A program made the translations under genes and the position numbers. 64,000 bases of DNA, from contig NZ_RFLW01000001.1 of assembly GCF_003719295.1 (NCBI RefSeq), forward strand, positions 620,001 through 684,000, read 5' to 3'. Origin of the DNA: Haliea alexandrii (GTDB lineage: Bacteria > Pseudomonadota > Gammaproteobacteria > Pseudomonadales > Halieaceae). Positions 38,457 through 47,403 of this stretch are shown in pieces (within the stretch, counting starts at the first letter, position 1; each line of letters opens with the position of its first letter). The notes under the pieces are model-generated. The model searched no databases. It was not told the DNA's origin and saw only the letters and a list, made by a program, of their open reading frames with translations.

Positions 38457-38900
38457 CTACTCCTCTCTGCCCAGGTTCAGGCGAATGCGTTCCAGCAGTG
38501 ATTTCAATTGCACGATTTCGTCGAAGGACAGGCCTGCCAGTGCCTCGCCACGGGTGAGTTCCGCCAGCTCGCGTAGCGTAGTCAACGCGGGCTGCGCCGC
38601 AGCCGTCAGGTAGATGCGAAAACAGCGCCGGTCCTGTTCGTCCCGGCGGCGCTCCAGTAGGCCCTCCTGCTCCAGTATGTCCAACTGCCGGGTCAGGCTG
38701 ATGGGTGCCACATCCAGTCGCTCGGCGAGCTCTGCCTGCTTCACGCCCTCTTCCCTCGCCAGGGACCACAGTACCTGCCACTTCGAGCGGGTCAGGCCAT
38801 GGGCCCGGGCGCGACGGTCGTAGTTGCGTCTCAGCAGGCGAGCCGTGGTGTGCAGTTCGAAGCTGAGCTGGTCGGTGGCGTCGTTGCGCGCGCGGCTCAC
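38457..38900 (-). CDS. MarR-family repressor of the efflux operon
   Basis: 147 residues, winged helix. Helix-turn-helix LAERLDVAPISLTRQLDILE at about 60-80, wing DEQDRRCFRIYLT. MarR proteins release DNA on binding phenolic or lipophilic ligands. It heads emrAB and begins at GTG 38900 with AAGAGGG upstream. A perfect palindrome sits inside its own promoter, so autoregulation of the whole operon is the natural reading. Confidence 0.93.
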   Translation of the reverse strand: MSRARNDATDQLSFELHTTARLLRRNYDRRARAHGLTRSKWQVLWSLAREEGVKQAELAERLDVAPISLTRQLDILEQEGLLERRRDEQDRRCFRIYLTAAAQPALTTLRELAELTRGEALAGLSFDEIVQLKSLLERIRLNLGREE

Positions 38901-38930
38901 GTGCGTGCCCTCTTGGTTGTAGGGTGGCTT

Positions 38931-38958
38931 ATTATAAGCATGCTTATGAAATTATCAA
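38931..38958 (-). promoter_or_regulatory. Sigma-70 promoter of marR-emrAB
   Basis: On the minus strand TTGATA (38958-38953) and a perfect TATAAT (38936-38931) are 16 bases apart. Transcription would start near 38924, about 24 bases before the GTG. The spacer carries the palindrome reported separately. Confidence 0.75.
38934..38947. promoter_or_regulatory. MarR operator palindrome
   Basis: ATAAGCATGCTTAT is a perfect 14-base palindrome lying between the -35 and -10 boxes and overlapping the -10. A MarR dimer here would block RNA polymerase. It also lies 171 bases upstream of the divergent amidohydrolase, which it might influence. Confidence 0.7.
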
Positions 38959-39117
38959 GCGAGAGGGCGGCATGACCAACACCGCGAGCAGGGGGTCTGG
39001 TGCACAGCTGGCGTAACATCCCGCACTGCGGAGCGCTTTACTACACCTCTCGCCAATGGCAGATTGTCCTTACCCATGACAACAGCCCCCCGCGATAGGG
39101 CACGGAGCCAACACCAC

Positions 39118-40986
39118 ATGAGCACAACCTGGGACACCCTGATCACCGACGCACTGGTTTTCGATGGCAGCGGCGAGGCACCCACTACGGTCGATATCGC
39201 TATCCGGGACGGTAAGGTGGCGGCTCGCGGTGCCGGGCTGCCCCGCACCGAAGCGGCCCGCGTGATCGATGGCAGCGGCCAATGGCTGATGCCAGGCCTG
39301 CTGGATATTCACACACACCTCGATCTGGAGGTGGATCTTGACCCCCGTTTACCTGAGGTGGTGCGCCACGGCACCACGACAGTGCTGGTAGGTAACTGCA
39401 GCCTTGGCACCTGCTTCGGCCAGCAGGTGGAGGGTGAACAGAACCCTATCGTCGACTGCTTTACCCGGGTGGAGAACATCCCGAAAAAGGTGCTGAGCAA
39501 ATGTGTGGAGGCAATAACCTGGGACAACACCGGCGATTATATGGATCACTTCGACAATCTCGCGCTCGGTCCCAATATTGGCGCCTTCGTGCCTCACTCC
39601 ATGTTGCGCGTCGAAGTGATGGGGCTGCAAAACAGCATCAGTCGCAAACCCACCGATGCCGAGCTGGTTCGCATGGAAACCCTGTTGGACCAGGCGATGG
39701 AGCAGGGTTACCTGGGCTTGAGTACCGATGGCCTTCCCTTCCACTATCTCGCCAACGAGCCGCATACAGACCAGCGTATTCCCACCCAGTTTGCCGGTTA
39801 CACGGAGCTCAAGCGTCTGCTTGGGGTGGTGCGCCGGCGCGACAGGGTATGGCAAACGACGCCGCTGATCGAGAATCGCGCCAAGGGCATGCTGTATTTC
39901 CTCTTCAGTAGTGGCCGGCTGTTCGGCAAACCACTGAAAACATCGGCTTTGTCGGTGATGGAGTTCGTGCTTGCGCCCAAGGCGTCCAATGCGTTTCTTG
40001 GCCTATCGAAGTTGATCAACAGTGCATTGCTGAAGGGGCGCATTCACTTTCAGGCTCTGGGTACTAATTTCCGCCTTTGGTCAGATGGCATTGTCAGCCC
40101 CGTATTTGAAGAATTGCCATCCACCTGCAAGCTTATCGCCAAAGAGTACGATGATGTTGCCGGCCGTCGCGCGCTACTCGACGATCCCGAATTCATCGCC
40201 GAGTTCCGCCGCGATTGGGAGCACGGTCGCAAGGGGCGCAACCTGGCAACCCTCAAAGCGAAGCTGGGGCTGCCGGATAAGCTGGTCATTCGTGACCTTG
40301 ATCGCATGATCTTCGATGGCGCACCGGTGGCGGACTGGGACGGAGAGAGCATGCAGCAGGTCCTGGATCGGCTGCAGCGAGTGCAACGTGGCCAGGCAGG
40401 CGAGGCGCGCTCGGAGGACGAGCGGGAAGCATTTGCGCGATTCCCCGCCCCCACGGGAGATGAAGTCGACTTCATGCTGCATCTGCTGCGCGAGTACGAC
40501 AAATCGTTTCGCTGGTGGGTGGACGTGGGAAACAAGGATAATCGCGCGACCCTCGGCTACTTGCTCCACCCCAGCGCGCTGCCGGGCTTCAACGACTCAG
40601 GCGCCCACCTCACCAATATGGCATTTTTCGACGGCAATCTGATGTCGCTGAAGCTGGCGCAGGCCGAGAGCCTGGCGACGGTTGCCACCATGGTGCGGCG
40701 CCTGACTCGTGAACCCGCTGAATTTTTTGGCCTGGACGTGGGCAGCCTGGAAATCGGTGCGCAAGCGGACATCACAATGCTGGACCCGGCGGCGCTGCAG
40801 GGCTGGGACAGCAATGACCATCGTGCCTTCATCCACCGTGAGCTGTTTGATCACAAGCAGATGGTGAACCGCTCCGATGGCGTAGTCACCCGGGTGTTGA
40901 TTCAGGGCGAGCCAGTGTGGCAGGAAGGTAACTTCACTGAAGTGCTGGGCAGCCGGCGGCTGGGGCGGGCGTTGCGGGCTGCCTGA
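39118..40986 (+). CDS. Amidohydrolase, N-acyl-D-amino-acid deacylase-like
   Basis: 622 residues of the amidohydrolase-3/D-aminoacylase group. Metal site HTHLDLEVD near residue 78, GNCSLG near 108 (a Cys ligand in D-aminoacylases), and FNDSGAHLTN near the C-terminal end of the barrel with the catalytic Asp. D-aminoacylases hydrolyse N-acyl-D-amino acids; related proteins of this length act on other amides. ATG 39118 chosen because GGAG is 10 bases upstream; an in-frame start at 39064 lacks one. Probably its own transcript, divergent from marR. Confidence 0.85.
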   Translation: MSTTWDTLITDALVFDGSGEAPTTVDIAIRDGKVAARGAGLPRTEAARVIDGSGQWLMPGLLDIHTHLDLEVDLDPRLPEVVRHGTTTVLVGNCSLGTCFGQQVEGEQNPIVDCFTRVENIPKKVLSKCVEAITWDNTGDYMDHFDNLALGPNIGAFVPHSMLRVEVMGLQNSISRKPTDAELVRMETLLDQAMEQGYLGLSTDGLPFHYLANEPHTDQRIPTQFAGYTELKRLLGVVRRRDRVWQTTPLIENRAKGMLYFLFSSGRLFGKPLKTSALSVMEFVLAPKASNAFLGLSKLINSALLKGRIHFQALGTNFRLWSDGIVSPVFEELPSTCKLIAKEYDDVAGRRALLDDPEFIAEFRRDWEHGRKGRNLATLKAKLGLPDKLVIRDLDRMIFDGAPVADWDGESMQQVLDRLQRVQRGQAGEARSEDEREAFARFPAPTGDEVDFMLHLLREYDKSFRWWVDVGNKDNRATLGYLLHPSALPGFNDSGAHLTNMAFFDGNLMSLKLAQAESLATVATMVRRLTREPAEFFGLDVGSLEIGAQADITMLDPAALQGWDSNDHRAFIHRELFDHKQMVNRSDGVVTRVLIQGEPVWQEGNFTEVLGSRRLGRALRAA

Positions 40987-40996
40987 CCGCTGCAAC

Positions 40997-42865
40997 CTAG
41001 TTGCCGTCGGAGTCCTTGCCTTTAAACAAGCGCTGCAGGAAGCGCCCGCCTTCTTCCTTTGCCTTGCGCTCGAGTTCATTGCGGGTCAGGGAAGCGATGA
41101 TGTCTTTGCTGTCGACGCGGCACCAGCTGGCCGGGCTGCCGTCGAGGGTGCCACTGCATAGCACGGGCCAGCTGATAGCGGTGAGGCGCTCATTCACTCG
41201 ACAGGCCGGGTCGAGTTCGCTGAGGGTGGGCGCAAGCCGCGCACTGAATGTCGCGTTGAAAGCGTTGCTGTTGAGATCCAGGCTACCGGTCCCGCGCAAC
41301 CCAATGTGTTCTAGATTGGCCTGCAGCGGGTCGAGCTGCGCCTTGCCTTCGCCCAGCGTCACACGTGCACTCAAGTCTTCGAAGGTGCTCTGCTGTGGCA
41401 GTTGCGCGCTCAACGATGCCTGATTGACCTGTGCAACCACCTCGCAGAGCATGCGCTCCACCCCGAATTGCTGCAGCACCATGTCACGGGTTGTCAGGTT
41501 CAGCGGGCCCTGCAGATTCTGCAGCAGTGTGTCGCTGGTGTTGCCACGGCTTTGCAGTTCCCAGCGTGCGTCCGCGAGCCCGGTGAGCAGCGGCTCCGAC
41601 TCCAGCGCCGCGAGCAGTGCTGCGCTATCCAAACCGGTGAGTTCACCGCGGGACGACAATACGGCGGTGGCGCGGTGCGCATCCAGACTGCCGCTGGCGC
41701 TCAACGCCCCGCCATGCAAGGTGCCGGTGATGGTGTCCAATTTCAGTACGCCTTCCAGCGCCCGCAGGCGCAGGCGCAGGTTGTTGATCGTGTGCGGCCC
41801 GAACACGGCGCGCTCAACCTGCAGGTCGGCCCGGGTGTCGGCGAGGCGGATGGCGTCCAGCGGCAGTGCGGTGTCTTCACCGTCAGTGTCCGTGTTTGCG
41901 GTAGCGGCAGCATCTGGCCCGGCCAGTAGCAGCAGCGCGGGGTCCAGCAGGTTCAAGCGCAGCTTCGCATCAATTTGCGGGCTTTCGAAACTGCTGTAAG
42001 CCAGTGTGCCCTGACCGGTGATTTCACCGCTTGCCAGCTCCAGAGCCAGTTGGGCCCGCTGGGTGTTGATACCGATCGTGCCGCTGGCCTGGAGTTTCAC
42101 CGGTTCCGGGGTGGCCCCGGCGATGGTGACAGTGAGTGCTTCCACTGTGGCCGTGCTCTGGTCGGCACTGACCGTAAAGCGGGTTTGCAGCGTGATAGCG
42201 AGGGCTTGCTCGCCTGCGATCTCCACGTTCGCACCGAGTTCGGCAGGCCGGCCCTCAAGGTTGATGTCATTTGCTTGGAGCGAGGGAATGTCGATGACCT
42301 GCGGTGCTGCGCCATTGGGCTGTAGCAGGCGCACGCGGGCTTCACTCACGGTGACATTGGCGATATTCAGGGCCAGCGGCAGGCCCAGTGCCGCGCCCGC
42401 GCCGGCCTCGGCACCGGCGCGCAAGGCTTGCCGGCGCTGCACGTAGAAGGCCTGCAGCTCGGCATCGCTGAGGCCGGCGGTGGTGCTGGCGGGTGCCGCT
42501 TCGGCCGCGGGCACGGTCACTTCAAGGCCGGCCAGCTCAATGCCCTTGATGGCCACCTCCTTCGATAGCAATGGCAGCAGGAAGACGTCCACCGACAGCC
42601 GCTGCACGCTGATGTCCGGCTGTTGCTCACCCGGGAGTTGCAGCTCGGTATCCTCCAGTCGCAGCGACAGGCGGGGCAGCAGCGACAGCCCGGCATCGCC
42701 GTTTACCCGCAGTTTGGCGCCACTGCGCTCTTCCAGCGTTTCCGTCGCGATCTGTATCAGCCGCGCTTCGTCCAGAAGCAGCGGCAGGAGTGCTGCGATC
42801 GCGAGCACCAGCACCAGCGGAATGGCAACGATGTAGATCAGTAGTCTGGGCATGCGAGCAACCAT
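40997..42865 (-). CDS. AsmA-family envelope protein
   Basis: About 622 residues. One N-terminal membrane helix (LLIYIVAIPLVLVLAIAALLPLLL), then the AsmA signature LRVNGDAGLSLLPRLSLRLED and a long beta-rich repeat region; a C-terminal AsmA_2-type part ends in a charged FLQRLFKGKDSDGN. AsmA-like proteins are thought to form bridge-like grooves that move phospholipid between inner and outer membranes. Start is uncertain: GTG 42883, ATG 42865 and ATG 42853 are in frame. I use 42865. Confidence 0.85.
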   Translation of the reverse strand: MVARMPRLLIYIVAIPLVLVLAIAALLPLLLDEARLIQIATETLEERSGAKLRVNGDAGLSLLPRLSLRLEDTELQLPGEQQPDISVQRLSVDVFLLPLLSKEVAIKGIELAGLEVTVPAAEAAPASTTAGLSDAELQAFYVQRRQALRAGAEAGAGAALGLPLALNIANVTVSEARVRLLQPNGAAPQVIDIPSLQANDINLEGRPAELGANVEIAGEQALAITLQTRFTVSADQSTATVEALTVTIAGATPEPVKLQASGTIGINTQRAQLALELASGEITGQGTLAYSSFESPQIDAKLRLNLLDPALLLLAGPDAAATANTDTDGEDTALPLDAIRLADTRADLQVERAVFGPHTINNLRLRLRALEGVLKLDTITGTLHGGALSASGSLDAHRATAVLSSRGELTGLDSAALLAALESEPLLTGLADARWELQSRGNTSDTLLQNLQGPLNLTTRDMVLQQFGVERMLCEVVAQVNQASLSAQLPQQSTFEDLSARVTLGEGKAQLDPLQANLEHIGLRGTGSLDLNSNAFNATFSARLAPTLSELDPACRVNERLTAISWPVLCSGTLDGSPASWCRVDSKDIIASLTRNELERKAKEEGGRFLQRLFKGKDSDGN

Positions 42866-42889
42866 CGTGAAAAACCGTCTCACGATGGT
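42861..42889. repeat. Inverted repeat spanning the asmA start
   Basis: ACCATCGTGA (42861-42870) and TCACGATGGT (42880-42889) are perfect complements around 9 bases. In minus-strand RNA this forms a stem that buries both the ATG (42865) and the GTG (42883) candidates, so it could limit translation, or it could be a DNA operator. Confidence 0.55.
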
Positions 42890-42927
42890 AGCAGAAATCG
42901 CCGCGCATCCGCGCGTTGCGCACAGCG

Positions 42928-45603
42928 CTAGAAGTTGTAGCCCAGCGCCATACCGTAGGTTCTCGGCTCGATCGAGAAGACATTGGTGAACAGGCCTGAA
43001 GACGGATCGGTGACATACATGGCCACCAGGTGGTCGTCATCAGCAATGTTCTTGATATAGGCCCGGGCGTACCACTGCCCGTCTGCCGAGGTGTAGGTAG
43101 CCTGTGCGTTCCAGATGTCCCAGGCGTCAATGCGGTCGATGGGGCGATTGAACATTCGCGCATACATGGCGTCTTGCCAGTAGTAGTCCACACGCAGTGA
43201 CAGTGCGCTGCTATCGGCAAACGACAGGTTGTACTGCGCGCCCAGACTCAGAGACCACTCCGGGGCGTTCTGCAACTGGTTGCCATCCAGGTTCTGCGCA
43301 ATGCCATCGGTAATCGGCACACCGGCCGCCGTCAGCGCACTGCAGCTGGTGAACGGTGAGCCAAACTGCGCGGCGTAGACGTCCGGCGCCAGCAGGGCCA
43401 CACAGTTGGATGCGTTGGACAGGTCCTTGAGCAGGGTGACGTCGCTGCGCCCTGCGGTGGGATCGCGGGTATCGAAGCTCTCAAAGTCCTGCACTTCGGT
43501 GTTCAGGTAGGCGAGGTTGGCGTTGACGACCCAGCTCGCATTCGGGGCAAACACCAGCTCCGCCTCGCCCCCCCAGATCTGCGCATCGGTGTTTTCGTTG
43601 AACGACGTGCGGTTGACGATCTTGGATACCTGCATGTCGGTGTAGTCGTACAGGAAGGCGCTGAAGTTTGCCTGCAGGGTGTTGTCGAGCAGCGTGTTCT
43701 TGGTGCCGATCTCCAGCGCGTCGACGAACTCCGGCGCGAAGTCGGGCTTCTGGCTGGGGAACTGCACGGGGTCGAAGGGCGGGTTGAAGCCGCCGCCCTT
43801 GTACCCGCGGGACAGGGAGGCGTAAGCCAGTGTGTCGGCCGTTACGGACCAGTCGATAACGATGCGCCCGGTGGTTTCCCGCCAGTCGTTGCTGGCGCGC
43901 CGCGTGGCAGTGGGAATGGGCAGGTCTGCGCCCAGAGGCTGTAGTACGGGGGCGCCAGTCACCGGGTCGTTGTTGAAGAGGATCTGCCGGTCTTCGATGG
44001 TTTTGCGGTCGTGGGTGTAGCGCGCGCCTACGGTGAGCTTCAGCGTGTCAGTCAGCTCGTAGTAGATTTCACTGAACAGCGCCTGCGAACGAATGCCGTA
44101 GTCACCGGTTTCATTATTGAATTGGGGGCCCACCCAGCCCACCCCTTCGAGGCCCAGGGCTGCCGCGGGAAACACACTGGCGAAGTAGTCAAAGCCGGAT
44201 GAGAACACCCAGTACTGATTGTCCAGTTCAACATCCATCCAGAAACCGCCGACGAGAAAGTTCAGTGGCCCGTCAAAATCGGACTGCAGACGCAGCTCCG
44301 CAGATACCTGCTCCGAGGACTGGTTGGATTGATCGTAGGCTTCAAGGCCCGGACTGAAGGAGTCGATATGGCCGCCAACACTCCCGGTGGAATTGGCTGA
44401 AGGCGCGGAAATGGGCCACAGTCCATCGGCATACAGCGTGCCAGCCGCTGTGGGCGCGACCACCGGCAGCAGTGTCGGAATGGGAAAGGGGTCCGTTACG
44501 GTCCACTGGTAGTCCATTTGCGAGAGCACGGTGGTGTCCTGGTAGCCGCCGACAAAGGCCAGCGTGTAATCACCCAGTTCCTGCGCAATGTTCAGGGTCA
44601 CCAGTGTCTCATCGGCGCGGTAGAGGGGCTCCCGCTCGCTGGCCACCTGGCGCAGGTCCCGGGGTACCTCGCCGCGCACGTTGGAGCCGAGTGTGAAAGC
44701 GCCTAGCGGACCGAGCAGGGCGTTGGACGCCAGGATGTTGGACAGCTGCGACGACGGGTTGGGTACATCGAAATCGAGGCGATCGGGCAGACAGCCCATG
44801 ACGCCACTGGGGTCGTTCTGGCACAGCGTTTTCTGGCTGCGGGTGCGTGTACTGTCTTCATCGAACCAGGACAGCATCAGGTCGACCTGCGTGGTATCCG
44901 TCGGCACCCAGCGCAGGGATGCACGCAGCGATACCTGGTCGCGGCCATCGACATCGCTGCCGTTGTACACGTTCTCCGTGTAGCCCTCGCGGTCCAGCCA
45001 CAGTCCCGCGAAGCGCAGTGCCAGGCTGTCGGTCAGCGGCAGGTTGATGGCGCCACTGAGTTTCTTGTGATCGTAGTTGCCGTACTGCCCCTCGAGGTTG
45101 CCTTCCCAGCCATCGAGGTTCGCCGGCCGGGTAATCATGTTGGCGGCGCCGCCGGTCGAGTTGCGGCCATAGAGCGTACCCTGCGGTCCACGCAGCACGG
45201 ACACCTGCTCGATGTCGTAGTATTCGGTTTCGAACAGGCGCGGCGAAATTAACGGGACTTCGTTGACATGCACGCCCACACCGCTGTCTGCGGACGCCGC
45301 AACAAGGTTGGTGCCTACGCCGCGGATCTGGAAGTTATTACCGGTGAAGTTGCCCTTGGTGTATGACACGTTGGGCGCGGTGAAACGCATGTCTGCAAAG
45401 CCGTTGATTTGCTTGCTGCGCAGGGCCTCTTCGTCGAACGCGGTGATGGCGATGGGCACATCCTGCGCCGACTCGGCCCGTTTCTGTGCTGTAACGATGA
45501 CCTCTTCCAGTTGTGCCTGTGCAACAGTCGGCAGCGCGCTGGCGCCGACGGCAATCAGCGTCGGCCACAAGTGGCGCAATGTGACGTAAACAGCGTTTTT
45601 CAT
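42928..45603 (-). CDS. TonB-dependent outer-membrane receptor
   Basis: 891 residues. Signal peptide ends near VAQAQ, then the box/plug opening LEEVIVTAQKRAESAQDVP, plug core FQIRGVGTNL and VLRGPQGTLYGRNSTGG, and a beta-barrel closing with YGMALGYNF. This subtype (with the QDVPIAITAF opening) is very common in Sphingomonadales and Cellvibrionales and imports organic nutrients; substrate unknown. It shares the region with asmA but the two are separated by about 45 bases and probably not co-regulated. Confidence 0.92.
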   Translation of the reverse strand: MKNAVYVTLRHLWPTLIAVGASALPTVAQAQLEEVIVTAQKRAESAQDVPIAITAFDEEALRSKQINGFADMRFTAPNVSYTKGNFTGNNFQIRGVGTNLVAASADSGVGVHVNEVPLISPRLFETEYYDIEQVSVLRGPQGTLYGRNSTGGAANMITRPANLDGWEGNLEGQYGNYDHKKLSGAINLPLTDSLALRFAGLWLDREGYTENVYNGSDVDGRDQVSLRASLRWVPTDTTQVDLMLSWFDEDSTRTRSQKTLCQNDPSGVMGCLPDRLDFDVPNPSSQLSNILASNALLGPLGAFTLGSNVRGEVPRDLRQVASEREPLYRADETLVTLNIAQELGDYTLAFVGGYQDTTVLSQMDYQWTVTDPFPIPTLLPVVAPTAAGTLYADGLWPISAPSANSTGSVGGHIDSFSPGLEAYDQSNQSSEQVSAELRLQSDFDGPLNFLVGGFWMDVELDNQYWVFSSGFDYFASVFPAAALGLEGVGWVGPQFNNETGDYGIRSQALFSEIYYELTDTLKLTVGARYTHDRKTIEDRQILFNNDPVTGAPVLQPLGADLPIPTATRRASNDWRETTGRIVIDWSVTADTLAYASLSRGYKGGGFNPPFDPVQFPSQKPDFAPEFVDALEIGTKNTLLDNTLQANFSAFLYDYTDMQVSKIVNRTSFNENTDAQIWGGEAELVFAPNASWVVNANLAYLNTEVQDFESFDTRDPTAGRSDVTLLKDLSNASNCVALLAPDVYAAQFGSPFTSCSALTAAGVPITDGIAQNLDGNQLQNAPEWSLSLGAQYNLSFADSSALSLRVDYYWQDAMYARMFNRPIDRIDAWDIWNAQATYTSADGQWYARAYIKNIADDDHLVAMYVTDPSSGLFTNVFSIEPRTYGMALGYNF

Positions 45604-45615
45604 TCCAGCTCCTGA

Positions 45616-45626
45616 ATTATCATTAT
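45616..45626 (-). promoter_or_regulatory. Possible half Fur box before the receptor gene
   Basis: On the minus strand ATAATGATAAT matches the central 11 bases of the Fur consensus, directly upstream of the AGGAG of the TonB receptor. The right half of the consensus does not match, so this is only a candidate for iron control. Confidence 0.25.
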
Positions 45627-45728
45627 TGGTGTCAAGTTATGCTGGCCCGATGCGGGTTGTTTCAAGTTTATGCACAATCAGGTTAACGTAGCAACTTGGC
45701 AAATTTTTTGGCCGCAAGGGAAAAGCCG

Positions 45729-46049
45729 GTGAAAATCACGCTTCAACAACTGCAGCACAGTGTGGGTTTAGCCCGCGTTGTCATTCATTCGCTGGATTTC
45801 AGCATTTACCTCGCCTATGCCGATTTCGGTGGCGATCCGTTGTTGGTCACCGAGGCCGACGGCAAGCCACTGCGCACGCACAACATTACCGCGATGAAGC
45901 AGCGCCTGGCAGCGGTGCCCGTCCCGGCCCTGTTTCTGCGCCACCAGAGCGCTTACGATGAAATGGTGGGGCAGCCGGTGCGCGCCGGCGACAACAGTCT
46001 GGAGGTACCGCTTTCCCGCGATTGGGGTGACTTCCCGGAAGATCAGTAA
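45729..46049 (+). CDS. Small DUF6482-like protein
   Basis: 106 residues from GTG 45729, preceded by AAGGG. Two-part alpha/beta fold with an ALFLRHQSAYDEMVG segment matching what I recall of DUF6482 proteins of pseudomonads; no function is known. An in-frame TTG at 45696 would add 11 residues. Its stop is one base before the ppnN start, implying translation coupling. Confidence 0.65.
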   Translation: MKITLQQLQHSVGLARVVIHSLDFSIYLAYADFGGDPLLVTEADGKPLRTHNITAMKQRLAAVPVPALFLRHQSAYDEMVGQPVRAGDNSLEVPLSRDWGDFPEDQ

Positions 46050-46050
46050 G

Positions 46051-47403
46051 GTGGACAAGCGCGCACACGCCATCGTCAACCCCATTCATTCTCTCAACCT
46101 GCTCTCGCAGGCGGAAATAGAGGCCTTCACCACCACCCGCGGGGAGCTGTTCGACCTCTACCGGCGCTGTGCACTGGCGATTCTCAACACTGATAGCAAC
46201 AAGGACGACGCAGCGAAGATCTACGCCGACTTCTCGGACTTCGACCTGCACTTTGTGCCACAGCCACGCGGCTTGCGCCTGGAAGTGTTCAATGCCCCGG
46301 CGCAGGCCTTTGTTGACGGGCGCATGATTCGTGGCCTGCGGGAACACCTGTTCGCCGCGCTCCGTGACATCGTCTACACGGAGATTCGTCACGCGGCTCA
46401 GTCGGTAGACGGCGCGGCAGACCCTACCGATCAGGTGTTTCGTATTCTGCGCAACGCCGATGTTGTGCGCCCCAACCAGGAGCCCCGCCTCGTGGTGTGC
46501 TGGGGCGGCCATGCCATTCCGCGCGACGAGTACGACTACGCCAAGGCAGTGGGTTACGCGCTGGGCTTGCGCGGCCTGGATATCGTCACTGGCTGCGGTA
46601 TTGGTGCCATGAAGGGCCCGATGAAGGGCGCCGCTGTTGGCCACGCCAAGCAGCAAATCAAGAGCGGCCGCTATGTCGGTATCAGTGAACCCGGCATTAT
46701 CGCCTCAGAGTCCCCCAACGCGATCGTCAACGAACTGGTGATCATGCCCGATATCGAAAAGCGGCTGGAAGCCTTTGTGCGGCTGGCGCACGCGATTGTA
46801 GTGTTTCCCGGGGGTGTCGGGACGGTGGAGGAAATCCTGTACCTGCTGTCTATCCTGATGCATCCCGACAACGCGCAGAGTCTGCCGCTGGTATTCGCGG
46901 GGCCGCAGCGCTGTGCCGAGTACTTCAGTGAGCTGGAGAGGTTCCTTGTCGGTTGCCTGGGAGAGGGTGTTCGCGATCATTACCGGGTCATACTGGGTGC
47001 CCCCGATCAAGTGGGCGCAGCCGTGCGCAAGGCGGTGCAGACCCAGCACGTGCGGCGACGCAAGTTGCAGCAGGCCTACTATTTCAACTGGGAACTGGCG
47101 ATTGCCCCGGCGCTGCAGCGGCCTTTTCTGCCCACCCACGAGAACATGGCGGCGCTTGACCTGCGTTCGGCGCTACCCGGTCACGAGCTTGCCAGCCAGT
47201 TGCGCTGTGCGTTTTCAGGCCTGGTGGCGGGGAATGTAAAGACCTTCGGCATTGAGCAGGTGGCGCGTCACGGGCCGTACCAGTTGCACGGCGACGCCGT
47301 GTTACTTCAGCACATGGACCGCCTGCTGCGTCTGCTGGTCAAGGAGAAGCGCATGAAACTGGGTGAGGGTGAGTTCGACTATCAGCCCTGCTATCGCATT
47401 TGA
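46051..47403 (+). CDS. ppnN: Pyrimidine/purine nucleotide 5'-monophosphate nucleosidase PpnN
   Basis: 450 residues, matching E. coli YgdH/PpnN (454). N-terminal DUF4478 region, central LOG/TIR-like lysine-decarboxylase fold with CGIGAMKGPMKGA and the signature PGGVGTVEE, then a C-terminal DUF3412 domain. It cleaves nucleoside monophosphates to base and ribose 5-phosphate and is controlled by (p)ppGpp in E. coli. GTG start one base after the preceding stop. Its last 13 bases overlap the convergent sensor gene. Confidence 0.93.
   Translation: MDKRAHAIVNPIHSLNLLSQAEIEAFTTTRGELFDLYRRCALAILNTDSNKDDAAKIYADFSDFDLHFVPQPRGLRLEVFNAPAQAFVDGRMIRGLREHLFAALRDIVYTEIRHAAQSVDGAADPTDQVFRILRNADVVRPNQEPRLVVCWGGHAIPRDEYDYAKAVGYALGLRGLDIVTGCGIGAMKGPMKGAAVGHAKQQIKSGRYVGISEPGIIASESPNAIVNELVIMPDIEKRLEAFVRLAHAIVVFPGGVGTVEEILYLLSILMHPDNAQSLPLVFAGPQRCAEYFSELERFLVGCLGEGVRDHYRVILGAPDQVGAAVRKAVQTQHVRRRKLQQAYYFNWELAIAPALQRPFLPTHENMAALDLRSALPGHELASQLRCAFSGLVAGNVKTFGIEQVARHGPYQLHGDAVLLQHMDRLLRLLVKEKRMKLGEGEFDYQPCYRI

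Noticed and set aside
45616-45635. Perfect TTGACA before the second TonB receptor
   Set aside because: No -10 box lies at 15-19 bases from it, so it was not called as a promoter; only the Fur-like half was listed, at low confidence.
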